Shown here piece by piece: positions 1 to 6,678 of a stretch of 9,727 nucleotides of DNA. The DNA is taken from the NCBI GenBank assembly GCA_002441055.1, contig DJWR01000025.1, positions 1-9,727 on the forward strand, given 5' to 3'. Every line of letters starts with the position of its first letter. Position 1 is the first letter of the stretch. The stretch comes from Caulobacteraceae bacterium UBA6225 (GTDB lineage Bacteria; Pseudomonadota; Alphaproteobacteria; Caulobacterales; Caulobacteraceae). The notes under the pieces were generated by a model, which searched no databases, had not been told where the DNA came from, and saw nothing but the letters and a program-made list of their open reading frames with translations. The translations under genes were made by a program, and so were the position numbers.

Positions 1-25
1 GGTGAATGTCAACGCCACCTAGGGT

Positions 26-1255
26 TCATTCCGGCGCGGATCGCTGGCGGACCTCGGCGAAGACCTCTTGCGTCTGTTCCCCCAGGCGCGGGGGGTGGCG
101 GCGGATGTTGGAGGGCGTCTTTTCGAACTTCACCGGCGGGCGGATGGCCTTGTAGGGGCCAAGATGCGGGTGGTCGTAGGGCTCGAACAGGCCGACCGCG
201 GCCAGGTGCGGATCGCCCTCGAGGTCTTCGAACCGGTTGGTCTTCTGCACCGGGATCGACAGACTCTTCAGCAGGGTCAGCCATTCGGCCGTGGTCTTGG
301 TGGCGGTGACCTCCTCGACCATGGCGTAGAGCTCGCGGGTGTGCTTGGCCCGCTGGGCGTAGTCGGCAAAGCGCGGGTCCTTGGCCACCGTCTCGGCCCA
401 GCCGGCCACGGCGAAGAACTGGTCCCACTGTTTGTCGGTATAGGGCAGCAGGCCGATATGGCCGTCCTGGGTGCGGAATGGCTTGCGGTGGGGATTGGTC
501 ACCCGCTGATAGGACCACTGGCCCGTAGGCGGCTCATAGGCGTGGTCATAGAGGTTCTCCACCAGGTTGAAGCTGGTGACGCATTCCAGCATCGGCACCT
601 CGACGAACTGGCCCTCGCCGGTCTTGGCGCGGTGGAACAGGGCCGCGGTCACCGCCTGGGCCATGAAGAGGCCTGAGACCTTGTCGGCCACCAGAGTCGG
701 CAGGATGCGCGGGGTTTCATTGCCGTCTGTGCGCGGCAGCAGGTCAGCCATGCCAGACGCCGACTGGATCAGATCATCATAGGCCGGCTCCCCGGCGTAG
801 GGCCCGTCCGAGCCGTAGCCGGCGGCATGGACATAGATCACGTCGGGGCGGAGCTTCTTCACCGCCTCATAGTCCAGCCCCAGGCGCTTCAGCCCCTCAT
901 AGCGGACGGACGCGGCGAACACGTCGCAGCTGGCGATCAGGGCCTCCAGCGCCGGGCGCATCTCGGCGTCCCGCAGGTCCACCAGGACCGAGCGCTTGTT
1001 GCGGTTGATGGTCAGGAAGATGGGACCCAGGTCCTTGGGCGCGCCTTCGGGGGGATGGCCGGCCCAGCGCATGATGTCGCCGCCGTCGCCACGGCCCGAG
1101 CCCGGATCCTCCAGCTTGATCACATCAGCGCCCTGGTCGCCGAGGATCTGGGTGGCGTAGGCGCCAAACACCACGCTGGTCAGGTCCAGGATGCGGACGC
1201 CCGCCAGTGGGCCGGTGGCCTCGCTCGCCAGTTGCTTGCCTTCCGCCACGGCCAT
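26..1255 (-). CDS. CaiB/BaiF family (class III) CoA-transferase
   Basis: The 409-residue protein should move CoA between an acyl-CoA donor and a free carboxylic acid in the cytoplasm, activating the acid without ATP. It has the full family layout: the N-terminal segment GVRILDLTSVVFGAYATQIL (19-38), the GADVIKLEDPGSGR stretch (42-55), NRNKRSV (84-90) and GYGSDGPYAGEPAYDDLIQ (146-164). By family alignment D160 is the Asp that forms the acyl-anhydride and glutamyl/aspartyl-CoA intermediates. Length is typical for the family (about 400). The ATG at 1255 has a purine-rich AAGGGAGA directly upstream, and a TTGGCG-N17-CATAAA promoter candidate fits a short leader. It is divergent from an acyl-CoA dehydrogenase/hydratase-like pair 88 bp away, which suggests a shared catabolic route. 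The acid substrate cannot be told from sequence; racemases such as AMACR belong to the same superfamily and are an alternative. Confidence 0.9.
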   Translation of the reverse strand: MAVAEGKQLASEATGPLAGVRILDLTSVVFGAYATQILGDQGADVIKLEDPGSGRGDGGDIMRWAGHPPEGAPKDLGPIFLTINRNKRSVLVDLRDAEMRPALEALIASCDVFAASVRYEGLKRLGLDYEAVKKLRPDVIYVHAAGYGSDGPYAGEPAYDDLIQSASGMADLLPRTDGNETPRILPTLVADKVSGLFMAQAVTAALFHRAKTGEGQFVEVPMLECVTSFNLVENLYDHAYEPPTGQWSYQRVTNPHRKPFRTQDGHIGLLPYTDKQWDQFFAVAGWAETVAKDPRFADYAQRAKHTRELYAMVEEVTATKTTAEWLTLLKSLSIPVQKTNRFEDLEGDPHLAAVGLFEPYDHPHLGPYKAIRPPVKFEKTPSNIRRHPPRLGEQTQEVFAEVRQRSAPE

Positions 1256-1273
1256 TCTCCCTTATGGTTCTTA

Positions 1274-1294
1274 TCGGCGTTTATGCTGCGCCGA
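1274..1294. promoter_or_regulatory. Inverted repeat in the divergent control region (possible operator)
   Basis: TCGGCG-N9-CGCCGA is a perfect 6-bp inverted repeat lying between the divergent CoA-transferase and acyl-CoA dehydrogenase genes. The 9-nt spacer contains the predicted -10 box of the CoA-transferase, so a dimeric regulator bound here would block that promoter. No regulator gene lies next to it in the window. Short GC-rich arms can arise by chance. Confidence 0.3.
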
Positions 1295-1308
1295 AGAGAT
1301 CGCGCCAA
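1280..1308 (-). promoter_or_regulatory. Candidate promoter of the CoA-transferase gene
   Basis: On the minus strand TTGGCG (1308-1303) and CATAAA (1285-1280) are separated by 17 bp, an ideal sigma-70 spacing with four of six consensus matches in each box. A start site near 1273 would leave a leader of about 18 nt carrying the AAGGGAGA ribosome site. This is a motif match only. Confidence 0.35.
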
Positions 1309-1321
1309 GCGACGAAGCTTC

Positions 1322-1338
1322 AGGAGGCCGAAAGGGAG
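1322..1338 (+). promoter_or_regulatory. Ribosome binding site(s) fixing the dehydrogenase start
   Basis: AGGGAG at 1333-1338 lies 5 nt before the ATG at 1344 and supports that start over an in-frame ATG at 1191, which would run back into the divergent gene. A perfect AGGAGG (1322-1327) lies 16 nt upstream of the ATG, too far for normal use, with no start codon at its best distance. Confidence 0.6.
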
Positions 1339-1343
1339 CGCCC

Positions 1344-2510
1344 ATGGATTTCCAACTCTCCGACGAGCATCGGATGCTCAAGGAGCTGACCGCCCGCTTC
1401 GTCCGCGACGAGCTCATGCCGCTCGAGGCCGGCGTCCTGGACCGCGAGGCCAAGGGCCAGGGCCTGTCGCTGGCGCCCGAAGAGCACGCGCGCCTGGACG
1501 AAATCTCCAAGCAGCTTGGCCTCTGGGGCCTGGACGCGCCGGAGGATGTGGGCGGCTCCGACCTGCCCTATGTGGCCATGGTCGGCGTCGGCGAGGAGCT
1601 CGGCCGCACGATCACCCCCTACACCCTGCCGCCGGACAGCCCGAACCTGCGCATGCTGATGGCGACGGTGAACGAGCGCCAGAAAGAGGCCTATCTGGCG
1701 CCCTATGTGCGCGGCGAGACCGTCTCGGCCATCGGCATTTCCGAGCCCGGCGCCGGCGCCGACCCCTCGGCCATGACCACAAGGGCTGTCCGCGACGGGG
1801 AAAACTGGATCATCAATGGCCGCAAGATCTGGATCACCCGGGCGGCGGACGCCGACTTCACCATCCTGATGGCGGTGACCGACACCGAAAAGCGGGCGCG
1901 GGGCGGCATCTCGGCCTTCCTGGTGGACCGTGACGCGCCAGGCTTCCACGTCCTGCGGCAGATCCCGATGATCGGCGGCCAGTCCACCTATGAGGTGGTG
2001 CTGGAGGATTGCCGGGTAGAGGGCTGGAAGCTGCTGGGCCAGGAGGGCGCGGGCTTTGCCCCCATGCAGATCCGTCTGGGCACCCGGCGGATCGAGATGG
2101 CCGCCTGGTCCATCGGCATGGCCCAGCGGGCGCTCGACATGATGGTGGAGTACGCCCCCCAGCGATCCACCTTCGGCGCGCCCCTGTCGGAGCGCCAGGC
2201 CATCCAGTGGTGGGTGGCCGACGCGGCGACCCGCATCCATGCCGCCCGGCTGATGACCTATGACTGCGCCTGGAAGCTGGATCAGGGTCGCGACACCCGG
2301 GTGGAAATCTCGATGATCAAGGCCTACGCCACCGAAATGGCCTGGGAGGTGGTCGACCACGCCATGCAGACCTTTGGCGCCATGGGCATGACCAAGGAGC
2401 TGCCGCTGCAGCTGATGGCCTCGCGCCTGCGCACCATGCGCATCTATGACGGCCCCACCGAAGTCCATAAGTGGGTGGTGGCCCGCAACCTTCTGGGAAC
2501 CCGCAAATGA
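1344..2510 (+). CDS. Acyl-CoA dehydrogenase family flavoprotein
   Basis: This 388-residue protein should oxidise an acyl-CoA thioester to the 2-enoyl-CoA, passing electrons from FAD to electron-transfer flavoprotein. The N-terminal helical domain begins at FQLSDEHRMLKEL (3-15). The signature IGISEPGAGADPSAMTTRA starts at residue 130. The flavin-facing INGRKIWIT stretch and the C-terminal RSTFGAPLSERQAIQW and MQTFGAMGMTKELPLQLMA segments are all present, and length is normal. The usual catalytic Glu of the C-terminal YEG motif is Asp here (D369 in IYDGPTEVHK), as I recall for the ACAD10/11-like branch. The gene overlaps the next one by ATGA, so the two are translationally coupled. Substrate chain type is unknown; the branch often handles unusual or branched acyl-CoAs. 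Confidence 0.93.
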   Translation: MDFQLSDEHRMLKELTARFVRDELMPLEAGVLDREAKGQGLSLAPEEHARLDEISKQLGLWGLDAPEDVGGSDLPYVAMVGVGEELGRTITPYTLPPDSPNLRMLMATVNERQKEAYLAPYVRGETVSAIGISEPGAGADPSAMTTRAVRDGENWIINGRKIWITRAADADFTILMAVTDTEKRARGGISAFLVDRDAPGFHVLRQIPMIGGQSTYEVVLEDCRVEGWKLLGQEGAGFAPMQIRLGTRRIEMAAWSIGMAQRALDMMVEYAPQRSTFGAPLSERQAIQWWVADAATRIHAARLMTYDCAWKLDQGRDTRVEISMIKAYATEMAWEVVDHAMQTFGAMGMTKELPLQLMASRLRTMRIYDGPTEVHKWVVARNLLGTRK

Positions 2511-3286
2511 GCGCCAAGTCCGATCATCTCGTCATCAGCGTCCAGGATCATGTGGCGCAGCTGATCTTCCACCGGCCCCCGGCCAACCACGTCTCGGTGG
2601 AGCTGGTGGCCGACATCGCCGACGCCCTGCTGGCCTTCGACAAGGACCCGGCGGTGCGCGCCACTATGCTGGCCTCTGAGGGCAAGCCCTTCTGCGCGGG
2701 CGCCGATCTGGCCTCCCCCACCGGCATCGGCGGGGCGGGCATGGGCGGGGTTTCCGAGCTCTACGACCAGGCCGTGCGGCTGTTTTCGGTGGAGAAGCCC
2801 ATCGTCGCCGCCGTGCAGGGCGCGGCCGTGGGCGCGGGCCTCGGGCTCGCCCTGGTGGCGGACTTCCGGGTCGCCGCCCACGAGGCGCGGTTCTCGGCCA
2901 ATTTCGTCAAGCTGGGCTTCCATCCGGGCTTTGGCCTGACCCACACCCTGCCCCGGGTGATCGGCGCCCAGCGGGCCGACCTGATGTTCCTCACCGGCCG
3001 GCGGATCCGCGCGGACGAGGCCCTGGCCTGGGGGCTGGTGGACGAGCTGGTCCCGGCCGACGAGCTGCGTCAGTCAGCCTTCGCGCTCGCCGCCGAGCTG
3101 GCGGAGAACGCGCCCCTGGCTGTGGTGGCCACCCGCAAGACCACCCGCAGCCAACTGGCCGAAGCCGTCCGCGCCGCCACGGCTCACGAGCACCAGCAGC
3201 AGACCATCCTGCGGGCCACCGAGGACTTCGCCGAGGGCGTGGCGGCCGTCAACGAGCGCCGGCCGGGCCAGTTCAAGGGGCGCTGA
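2507..3286 (+). CDS. Enoyl-CoA hydratase/isomerase family protein lacking the usual catalytic acids
   Basis: The 259-residue crotonase-fold protein starts at the ATG inside the ATGA overlap with the dehydrogenase gene. The fold signatures are clear: GKPFCAGADL (59-68, first oxyanion-hole strand), VQGAAVGAGLGLALVADFRV (103-122) and LGFHPGFGLTHTLPRVIG (136-153). Aligning the core with rat mitochondrial hydratase puts G113 where Glu144 should be and F133 where Glu164 should be. The Asp used by PaaG-type isomerases is also missing (G141). The oxyanion hole is therefore kept while the general acid/base residues are not. It may be a hydratase of unusual mechanism, an isomerase, a thioesterase-like enzyme or a CoA-binding partner. 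Its coupling to the dehydrogenase argues for a role on that enzyme's product. Confidence 0.88.
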   Translation: MSAKSDHLVISVQDHVAQLIFHRPPANHVSVELVADIADALLAFDKDPAVRATMLASEGKPFCAGADLASPTGIGGAGMGGVSELYDQAVRLFSVEKPIVAAVQGAAVGAGLGLALVADFRVAAHEARFSANFVKLGFHPGFGLTHTLPRVIGAQRADLMFLTGRRIRADEALAWGLVDELVPADELRQSAFALAAELAENAPLAVVATRKTTRSQLAEAVRAATAHEHQQQTILRATEDFAEGVAAVNERRPGQFKGR

Positions 3287-3294
3287 GGCGGGGC

Positions 3295-3409
3295 CTTGCG
3301 TGCTTCGAGGCTCGCTGGCGCTCGCACCTCAGCATGAGGGATTCTGCAGCAGCCTCGCCGTCGCCCTCATCCTGAGGCGCCCGCGCAAGCGGGCCTCGAA
3401 GGACGAGGG
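3295..3409. repeat. Pair of inverted 46-bp palindromic intergenic repeats
   Basis: Copy 1 (3295-3340, inverted) and copy 2 (3364-3409) match at 36 of 46 positions when copy 1 is reverse-complemented. Both contain the core CTGAGG...GCCTCGAAG, and 23 nt separate them. Copy 2 contains a hairpin of GCCCGC and GCGGGC around a GCAA tetraloop (3379-3394). The pair fills the 143-bp gap between the converging hydratase-like gene and dcp. From memory, elements with the CCTCATCCTGAGG...CCTCGAAGGA pattern are dispersed in Caulobacterales and Rhizobiales genomes. In transcripts from either side the pair could fold into a long stem and act as a bidirectional terminator or mRNA stabiliser, although neither side has a U-tract. 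Confidence 0.75.
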
Positions 3410-3429
3410 CGATAGCTCGGCGGCTCCGA

Positions 3430-5550
3430 TCAGGTGACCGGGAATCCCTTGTCGCGGAGATAGGCGCCCACCTCGGCGTCGCGGCCGCGGAAGGCGCGAT
3501 AGGCTTCAGCCTGGTCGACGGTGTCGCCCACCGAGAGGATGTGGTCGACCATCCGCTTAGCCACGTCCTTGTCGTACATCCCGCCCGGCGCCTCCCGGAA
3601 CGCCTCGGCGGCGTCCTGCGAGAGCACCTCGGCCCAAAGGTAGGAGTAGTAGCCGGCGGAATAGCCGTCCGAGGCGAAGACGTGGGCGAACTGCGGGGTG
3701 CGGTGGCGCATGGGCAGCTCGGCGGGCATGCCGAGCTTGGCCAGCTCCTCCCGCTCGAAGGCGTCCGGGTCGATGTCGGCGTCGCCGGCCAGGTGCAGCT
3801 TCATGTCGATCAGCGCCGAGGCCAGATACTCGGTCACCTCGAAACCCTGGCGGAAGGTCGCGGCCTGCTCGATCTTCTTGGCCAGTTCCTCGGGCATCGG
3901 CTCGCCGGTCTCGTGGTGCAACGCGAAACGGCTCAGCACCTCGCGGGTGGGCAGCCAGGCCTCGTTCACCTGGCTGGGGAACTCCACATAGTCCCTGGGC
4001 ACGCTGGTGCCCGACAGGGAGGGATAGGTCACGTTGGACAACAGGCCATGGATGGCGTGGCCGAACTCGTGGAACAGGGTGGTGGCGTCGTCCCAGGAGA
4101 TCAGCACCGGCTGGCCCGGCGCGCCCTTCACGAAGTTGGAGTTGTTGGAGACGATCGGCGTGATCGGCCCATCCATCGTCTGCTGGCTGCGATAGGCGTT
4201 CATCCAGGCGCCCGAACGCTTGCCGGTCCGCGCATAGGGGTCGAAGTAGAACAGACCCAGATGGGCGCCGTTCCGCTTGACCTCCCAGGTCCGCACATCG
4301 GGATGATAGACCGGCACATTGGTCACCGGCGTGAAGCTCATGCCATAGACCTCGCCGGCGGCCCAGAACATGCCCTGCACCAGCTTGTCCAACTGCAAAT
4401 ACGCCTTCACCTCGTTCATATCGAGGTTGTAGCGGTCGGCCCGGACCTTCTCGGCATAGTAGCGATAGTCCCAGGGCTCGATCTTCACCCCGCCCTTTTC
4501 CGCATCCGCGATGGCCTGCATCTCGGCCACCTCCTCGGCGACCCGGGCGATGGCGGCGGGCCAAACCCGCATCATCAGCTCCATGGCCGCCTCTGGCGTC
4601 TTGGCCATGGCCGCCTCCAGGCGCCAATGGGCATGGGTGGGATAGCCCAGCAGATTGGCCCGCTCGACCCGCAGCTTGAGGATCTCCTGGATGACGCCGT
4701 TATTGTCGTGGGCGTCCCCATTGTCACCGCGGCTGTAATAGGTTCGCCAGACCTTCTCGCGCAGGTCGCGGCGATCGGAATAGGTCAGGAAGGGGTCCAT
4801 GGAAGACCGGGTGTTGAGGATGGCGTATTCCCCCGGGCGTCCCCGCTCGGTGGCCGCAGCCGCGGCGGCGGCGCGCACATCCTCGGGCAGGCCACGCAGC
4901 TCGGCCTCGGTCTTCAGATAGAGGACATAGTTGGTCTCATCGGCCAGCAGGTTCTGGCTGAAGGTGGTGAAGGCCTGGGCCAGTTCGCCATTGATCTGAG
5001 CCACCCGGGCCTTGGCGGCCGGCTCCAGCTTGGCGCCGGCGCGGACAAAGGCGTTCCAGCGCTTCCAGGTCAGGCGATGCTGCTCCGGCGTCAGGCCAGC
5101 GCTCTCGCGGCCCTCATAGACTTGCTCGATCCGGGCGAAGAGCTTGGCGTTCTGCAGAATCTTGTCGGAATGGGCCGACAGACGCGGCGCCATGGCGCTC
5201 TCCACCGCCCGCATCTCCGGATTGGACAGGGTGCCGCCCCAGACCCAGTAGGGGGTGTTCACCCGGTCGATCGCCGCGCCGGCCCGCTCCAGAGCCGCGA
5301 TGGTGTTGTCGAAAGTGGCCGGGGCCGGATTGTTGGCGATGGCCTCGATCTCGGTCAGCTCCTGCGCCATGGCCGCCTCAAGGGCAGGGGCGAAGTCGGC
5401 GATCTTGACCTGATCGAAGGGCGGCACGCCGCCGTAGGGGCCCGTCCAAGGGGCCAGCAGGGGCGAACCATCCGCGGCCATGGCCGGGAGAGGCAGGGTG
5501 GCGGCGCCGAGCGCTGCGCTCGAGACGGCCAGGAACATGCGCCGATCCAT
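3430..5550 (-). CDS. dcp: Peptidyl-dipeptidase Dcp, M3 zinc metallopeptidase with Tat signal
   Basis: The 706-residue M3 peptidase should release C-terminal dipeptides from oligopeptides. The zinc site is complete: H494-E495-F-G-H498 with third ligand E523 in DYVEFPSQ, placed 25 residues after the second His as in thimet oligopeptidase. The substrate-binding tyrosines are present in GYSAGYYSYLW (Y630, Y634, Y637). The N-terminus MDRRMFLAVSSAALGAA has the twin-arginine pattern RRxFL, a hydrophobic stretch to about residue 22 and an AMA|AD cleavage site near 25, so export to the periplasm by Tat is predicted. GGAG lies 7 nt upstream of the ATG. Length is slightly above E. coli Dcp (about 680) because of the signal. 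It likely recycles peptides from the envelope. The close relative oligopeptidase A (PrlC) is the alternative, but the export signal and sequence favour Dcp. Confidence 0.93.
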   Translation of the reverse strand: MDRRMFLAVSSAALGAATLPLPAMAADGSPLLAPWTGPYGGVPPFDQVKIADFAPALEAAMAQELTEIEAIANNPAPATFDNTIAALERAGAAIDRVNTPYWVWGGTLSNPEMRAVESAMAPRLSAHSDKILQNAKLFARIEQVYEGRESAGLTPEQHRLTWKRWNAFVRAGAKLEPAAKARVAQINGELAQAFTTFSQNLLADETNYVLYLKTEAELRGLPEDVRAAAAAAATERGRPGEYAILNTRSSMDPFLTYSDRRDLREKVWRTYYSRGDNGDAHDNNGVIQEILKLRVERANLLGYPTHAHWRLEAAMAKTPEAAMELMMRVWPAAIARVAEEVAEMQAIADAEKGGVKIEPWDYRYYAEKVRADRYNLDMNEVKAYLQLDKLVQGMFWAAGEVYGMSFTPVTNVPVYHPDVRTWEVKRNGAHLGLFYFDPYARTGKRSGAWMNAYRSQQTMDGPITPIVSNNSNFVKGAPGQPVLISWDDATTLFHEFGHAIHGLLSNVTYPSLSGTSVPRDYVEFPSQVNEAWLPTREVLSRFALHHETGEPMPEELAKKIEQAATFRQGFEVTEYLASALIDMKLHLAGDADIDPDAFEREELAKLGMPAELPMRHRTPQFAHVFASDGYSAGYYSYLWAEVLSQDAAEAFREAPGGMYDKDVAKRMVDHILSVGDTVDQAEAYRAFRGRDAEVGAYLRDKGFPVT

Positions 5551-5602
5551 CAGAATACTCCGGTGTCGTCGAAAGGAAGGTTGGCGCGACCTTAGGCGCC
5601 GG

Positions 5603-5638
5603 AAGCCTGAACGTCACATGACAGGCTTGTAATGTGAC
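5603..5638. promoter_or_regulatory. Two interlocked inverted repeats in the dcp-murI control region
   Basis: Repeat A is AAGCCTG (5603-5609) with CAGGCTT (5622-5628). Repeat B is GTCACATGACA (5613-5623) with TGTAATGTGAC (5628-5638), matching at 10 of 11 positions. The outer 7 bp of B are perfect, and both perfect 7-bp pairs have a 12-nt spacer. The centres of A and B are exactly 10 bp apart, about one helical turn. As DNA this could seat two dimers on one face between the divergent dcp and murI genes. As RNA the two stems exclude each other unless a pseudoknot forms. No clear -35/-10 pair was found in this region. Confidence 0.45.
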
Positions 5639-5685
5639 ATGCCTCCCCTCTGGCGGGGCGCGCAAGGGGCGGCTAAAGCCGGGAC

Positions 5686-6537
5686 ATGGCCATTGGCGTG
5701 TTTGATTCCGGAGTGGGCGGCCTGACCGTCCACCGCAAGCTGGCGGAGCGCTTTCCCAGCGCCGACCTCGTCTATCTGGCCGACCAGGCCAACGCCCCCT
5801 ATGGCGGCCGGCCCGGCGAGGAAATCGTCGAGCTGACCCGGGCCGGTTGCGACCGGCTGTTCGACCAGGGCTGCGATCTGGTGGTCCTGGCCTGTAACAC
5901 CGCCTCGGCCATCGCGCTGCGCCGCCTGCAGCAGACCTGGCTGCCGCAGCGCCGACGGGAGCTTGGGCGGCCGGTAAATGTGCTGGGCCTGATTGTGCCG
6001 ACCATCGAGGCGGCCACCGGCCTGCCCTGGGAGCACGAGGCCGAGCGTCGCGGCGACAAGGTGGAGAAGCTGGACATCCTGGCGGTCTTCGCCACCCCGG
6101 CCACGGCGCGGAGCCGGGTCTATGAGATCGAGATCGACAAGCGCCGCCAGGACGTGGCCGTCTTCGTCGAGCCCTGCCCGGACCTGGCCCGCATGATCGA
6201 GGACAATGCCGGCGCGGTGGAACTGGCCCAGGCCGTCGAGACCCATGTGGCCCAGATCACCGCCCGCATCGGTCGGGCGCCGGACCGGGCGATCCTGGGC
6301 TGCACCCATTACGAGATCATCGCCGACATGTTCCGCGCCGCGCTCAAGCCCGGCACGCCGCTGATCCATCAGCCCGACGCGACGGCCGCGGCCCTGGCCG
6401 GCTATCTGGAGCGGCATCCGGAGATCGATCCGGGGTCGGGGGGACTGCGGCGGTTCCTGACCACCGGGCGCCCCGGCGCCCAGCACGAGCTGGTGCAGAC
6501 CTTCTGGGAAGGGCCTTTGAGCTTCGAGTCGGCCTGA
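5686..6537 (+). CDS. murI: Glutamate racemase
   Basis: The 283-residue cytoplasmic enzyme interconverts L- and D-glutamate, supplying D-Glu for the second residue of the peptidoglycan stem peptide. The two-base cysteine pair is present: C70 in LVVLACNTASA and C206 in ILGCTHYE, with H208 beside it. The N-terminal GVFDSGVGGLTV motif gives D7 and S8 of the active site, and APYGGRPGEEI (37-47) also matches the family. Length equals that of E. coli MurI. An in-frame TAA at 5674-5676 excludes a longer start, so the ATG at 5686 is used although its ribosome site is poor (AAGGGG is 16 nt upstream, and GGGA nearly touches the ATG). The gene stands alone, divergent from dcp, with a structured 3' region. 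A plain Asp/Glu racemase of other specificity is less likely. Confidence 0.93.
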   Translation: MAIGVFDSGVGGLTVHRKLAERFPSADLVYLADQANAPYGGRPGEEIVELTRAGCDRLFDQGCDLVVLACNTASAIALRRLQQTWLPQRRRELGRPVNVLGLIVPTIEAATGLPWEHEAERRGDKVEKLDILAVFATPATARSRVYEIEIDKRRQDVAVFVEPCPDLARMIEDNAGAVELAQAVETHVAQITARIGRAPDRAILGCTHYEIIADMFRAALKPGTPLIHQPDATAAALAGYLERHPEIDPGSGGLRRFLTTGRPGAQHELVQTFWEGPLSFESA

Positions 6538-6549
6538 GACCAGAGCGGG

Positions 6550-6598
6550 GTCCGGGGGCGCGCCGGCGCCTGGGGGAGAGAAGACGCAACCCCCGGAC
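6550..6598 (+). terminator. murI: Probable structured 3' end of murI
   Basis: GTCCGGGGG (6550-6558) and CCCCCGGAC (6590-6598) form a perfect 9-bp inverted repeat starting 13 nt after the murI stop. Within the loop GGCGC-GCCG-GCGCC (6557-6570) makes a competing hairpin, and GGGGG at 6572-6576 could also pair with the CCCCC. No U-tract follows. A factor-independent terminator without U-tract, an mRNA-stabilising fold or a Rho-assisted end are all possible. Confidence 0.35.
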
Positions 6599-6678
6599 AT
6601 TGAGACGGGCTGGGAAGCTCAGCCGCCTCGACATCACCACCATCGCCCCAGGCCGCACCCGGGTCCAATCGATAGTTT

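Noticed and set aside
1191..1343. N-terminal extension of the acyl-CoA dehydrogenase from an upstream ATG
   Set aside because: It would overlap the start of the divergent CoA-transferase gene; the ATG at 1344 has a good ribosome site and gives the family N-terminus.
827..1933. A 368-codon plus-strand frame across the CoA-transferase and dehydrogenase genes
   Set aside because: It runs antisense to one gene, out of frame with the other, and across their divergent promoter.
1320..2468. A 382-codon minus-strand open frame opposite the acyl-CoA dehydrogenase
   Set aside because: No recognisable domain; composition is typical of an antisense shadow of a high-GC gene.
3541..5595. A 684-codon plus-strand open frame antisense to dcp
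   Set aside because: It is the mirror of a well-conserved M3 peptidase with a complete zinc site; the antisense product is low-complexity Gly/His/Arg-rich sequence typical of GC-rich shadow frames.
5613..5638. CRP/FNR-type site in the dcp-murI region
   Set aside because: The TCACA and TGTGA parts occur in the opposite order to a CRP site (TGTGA-N6-TCACA) and the spacing is wrong.
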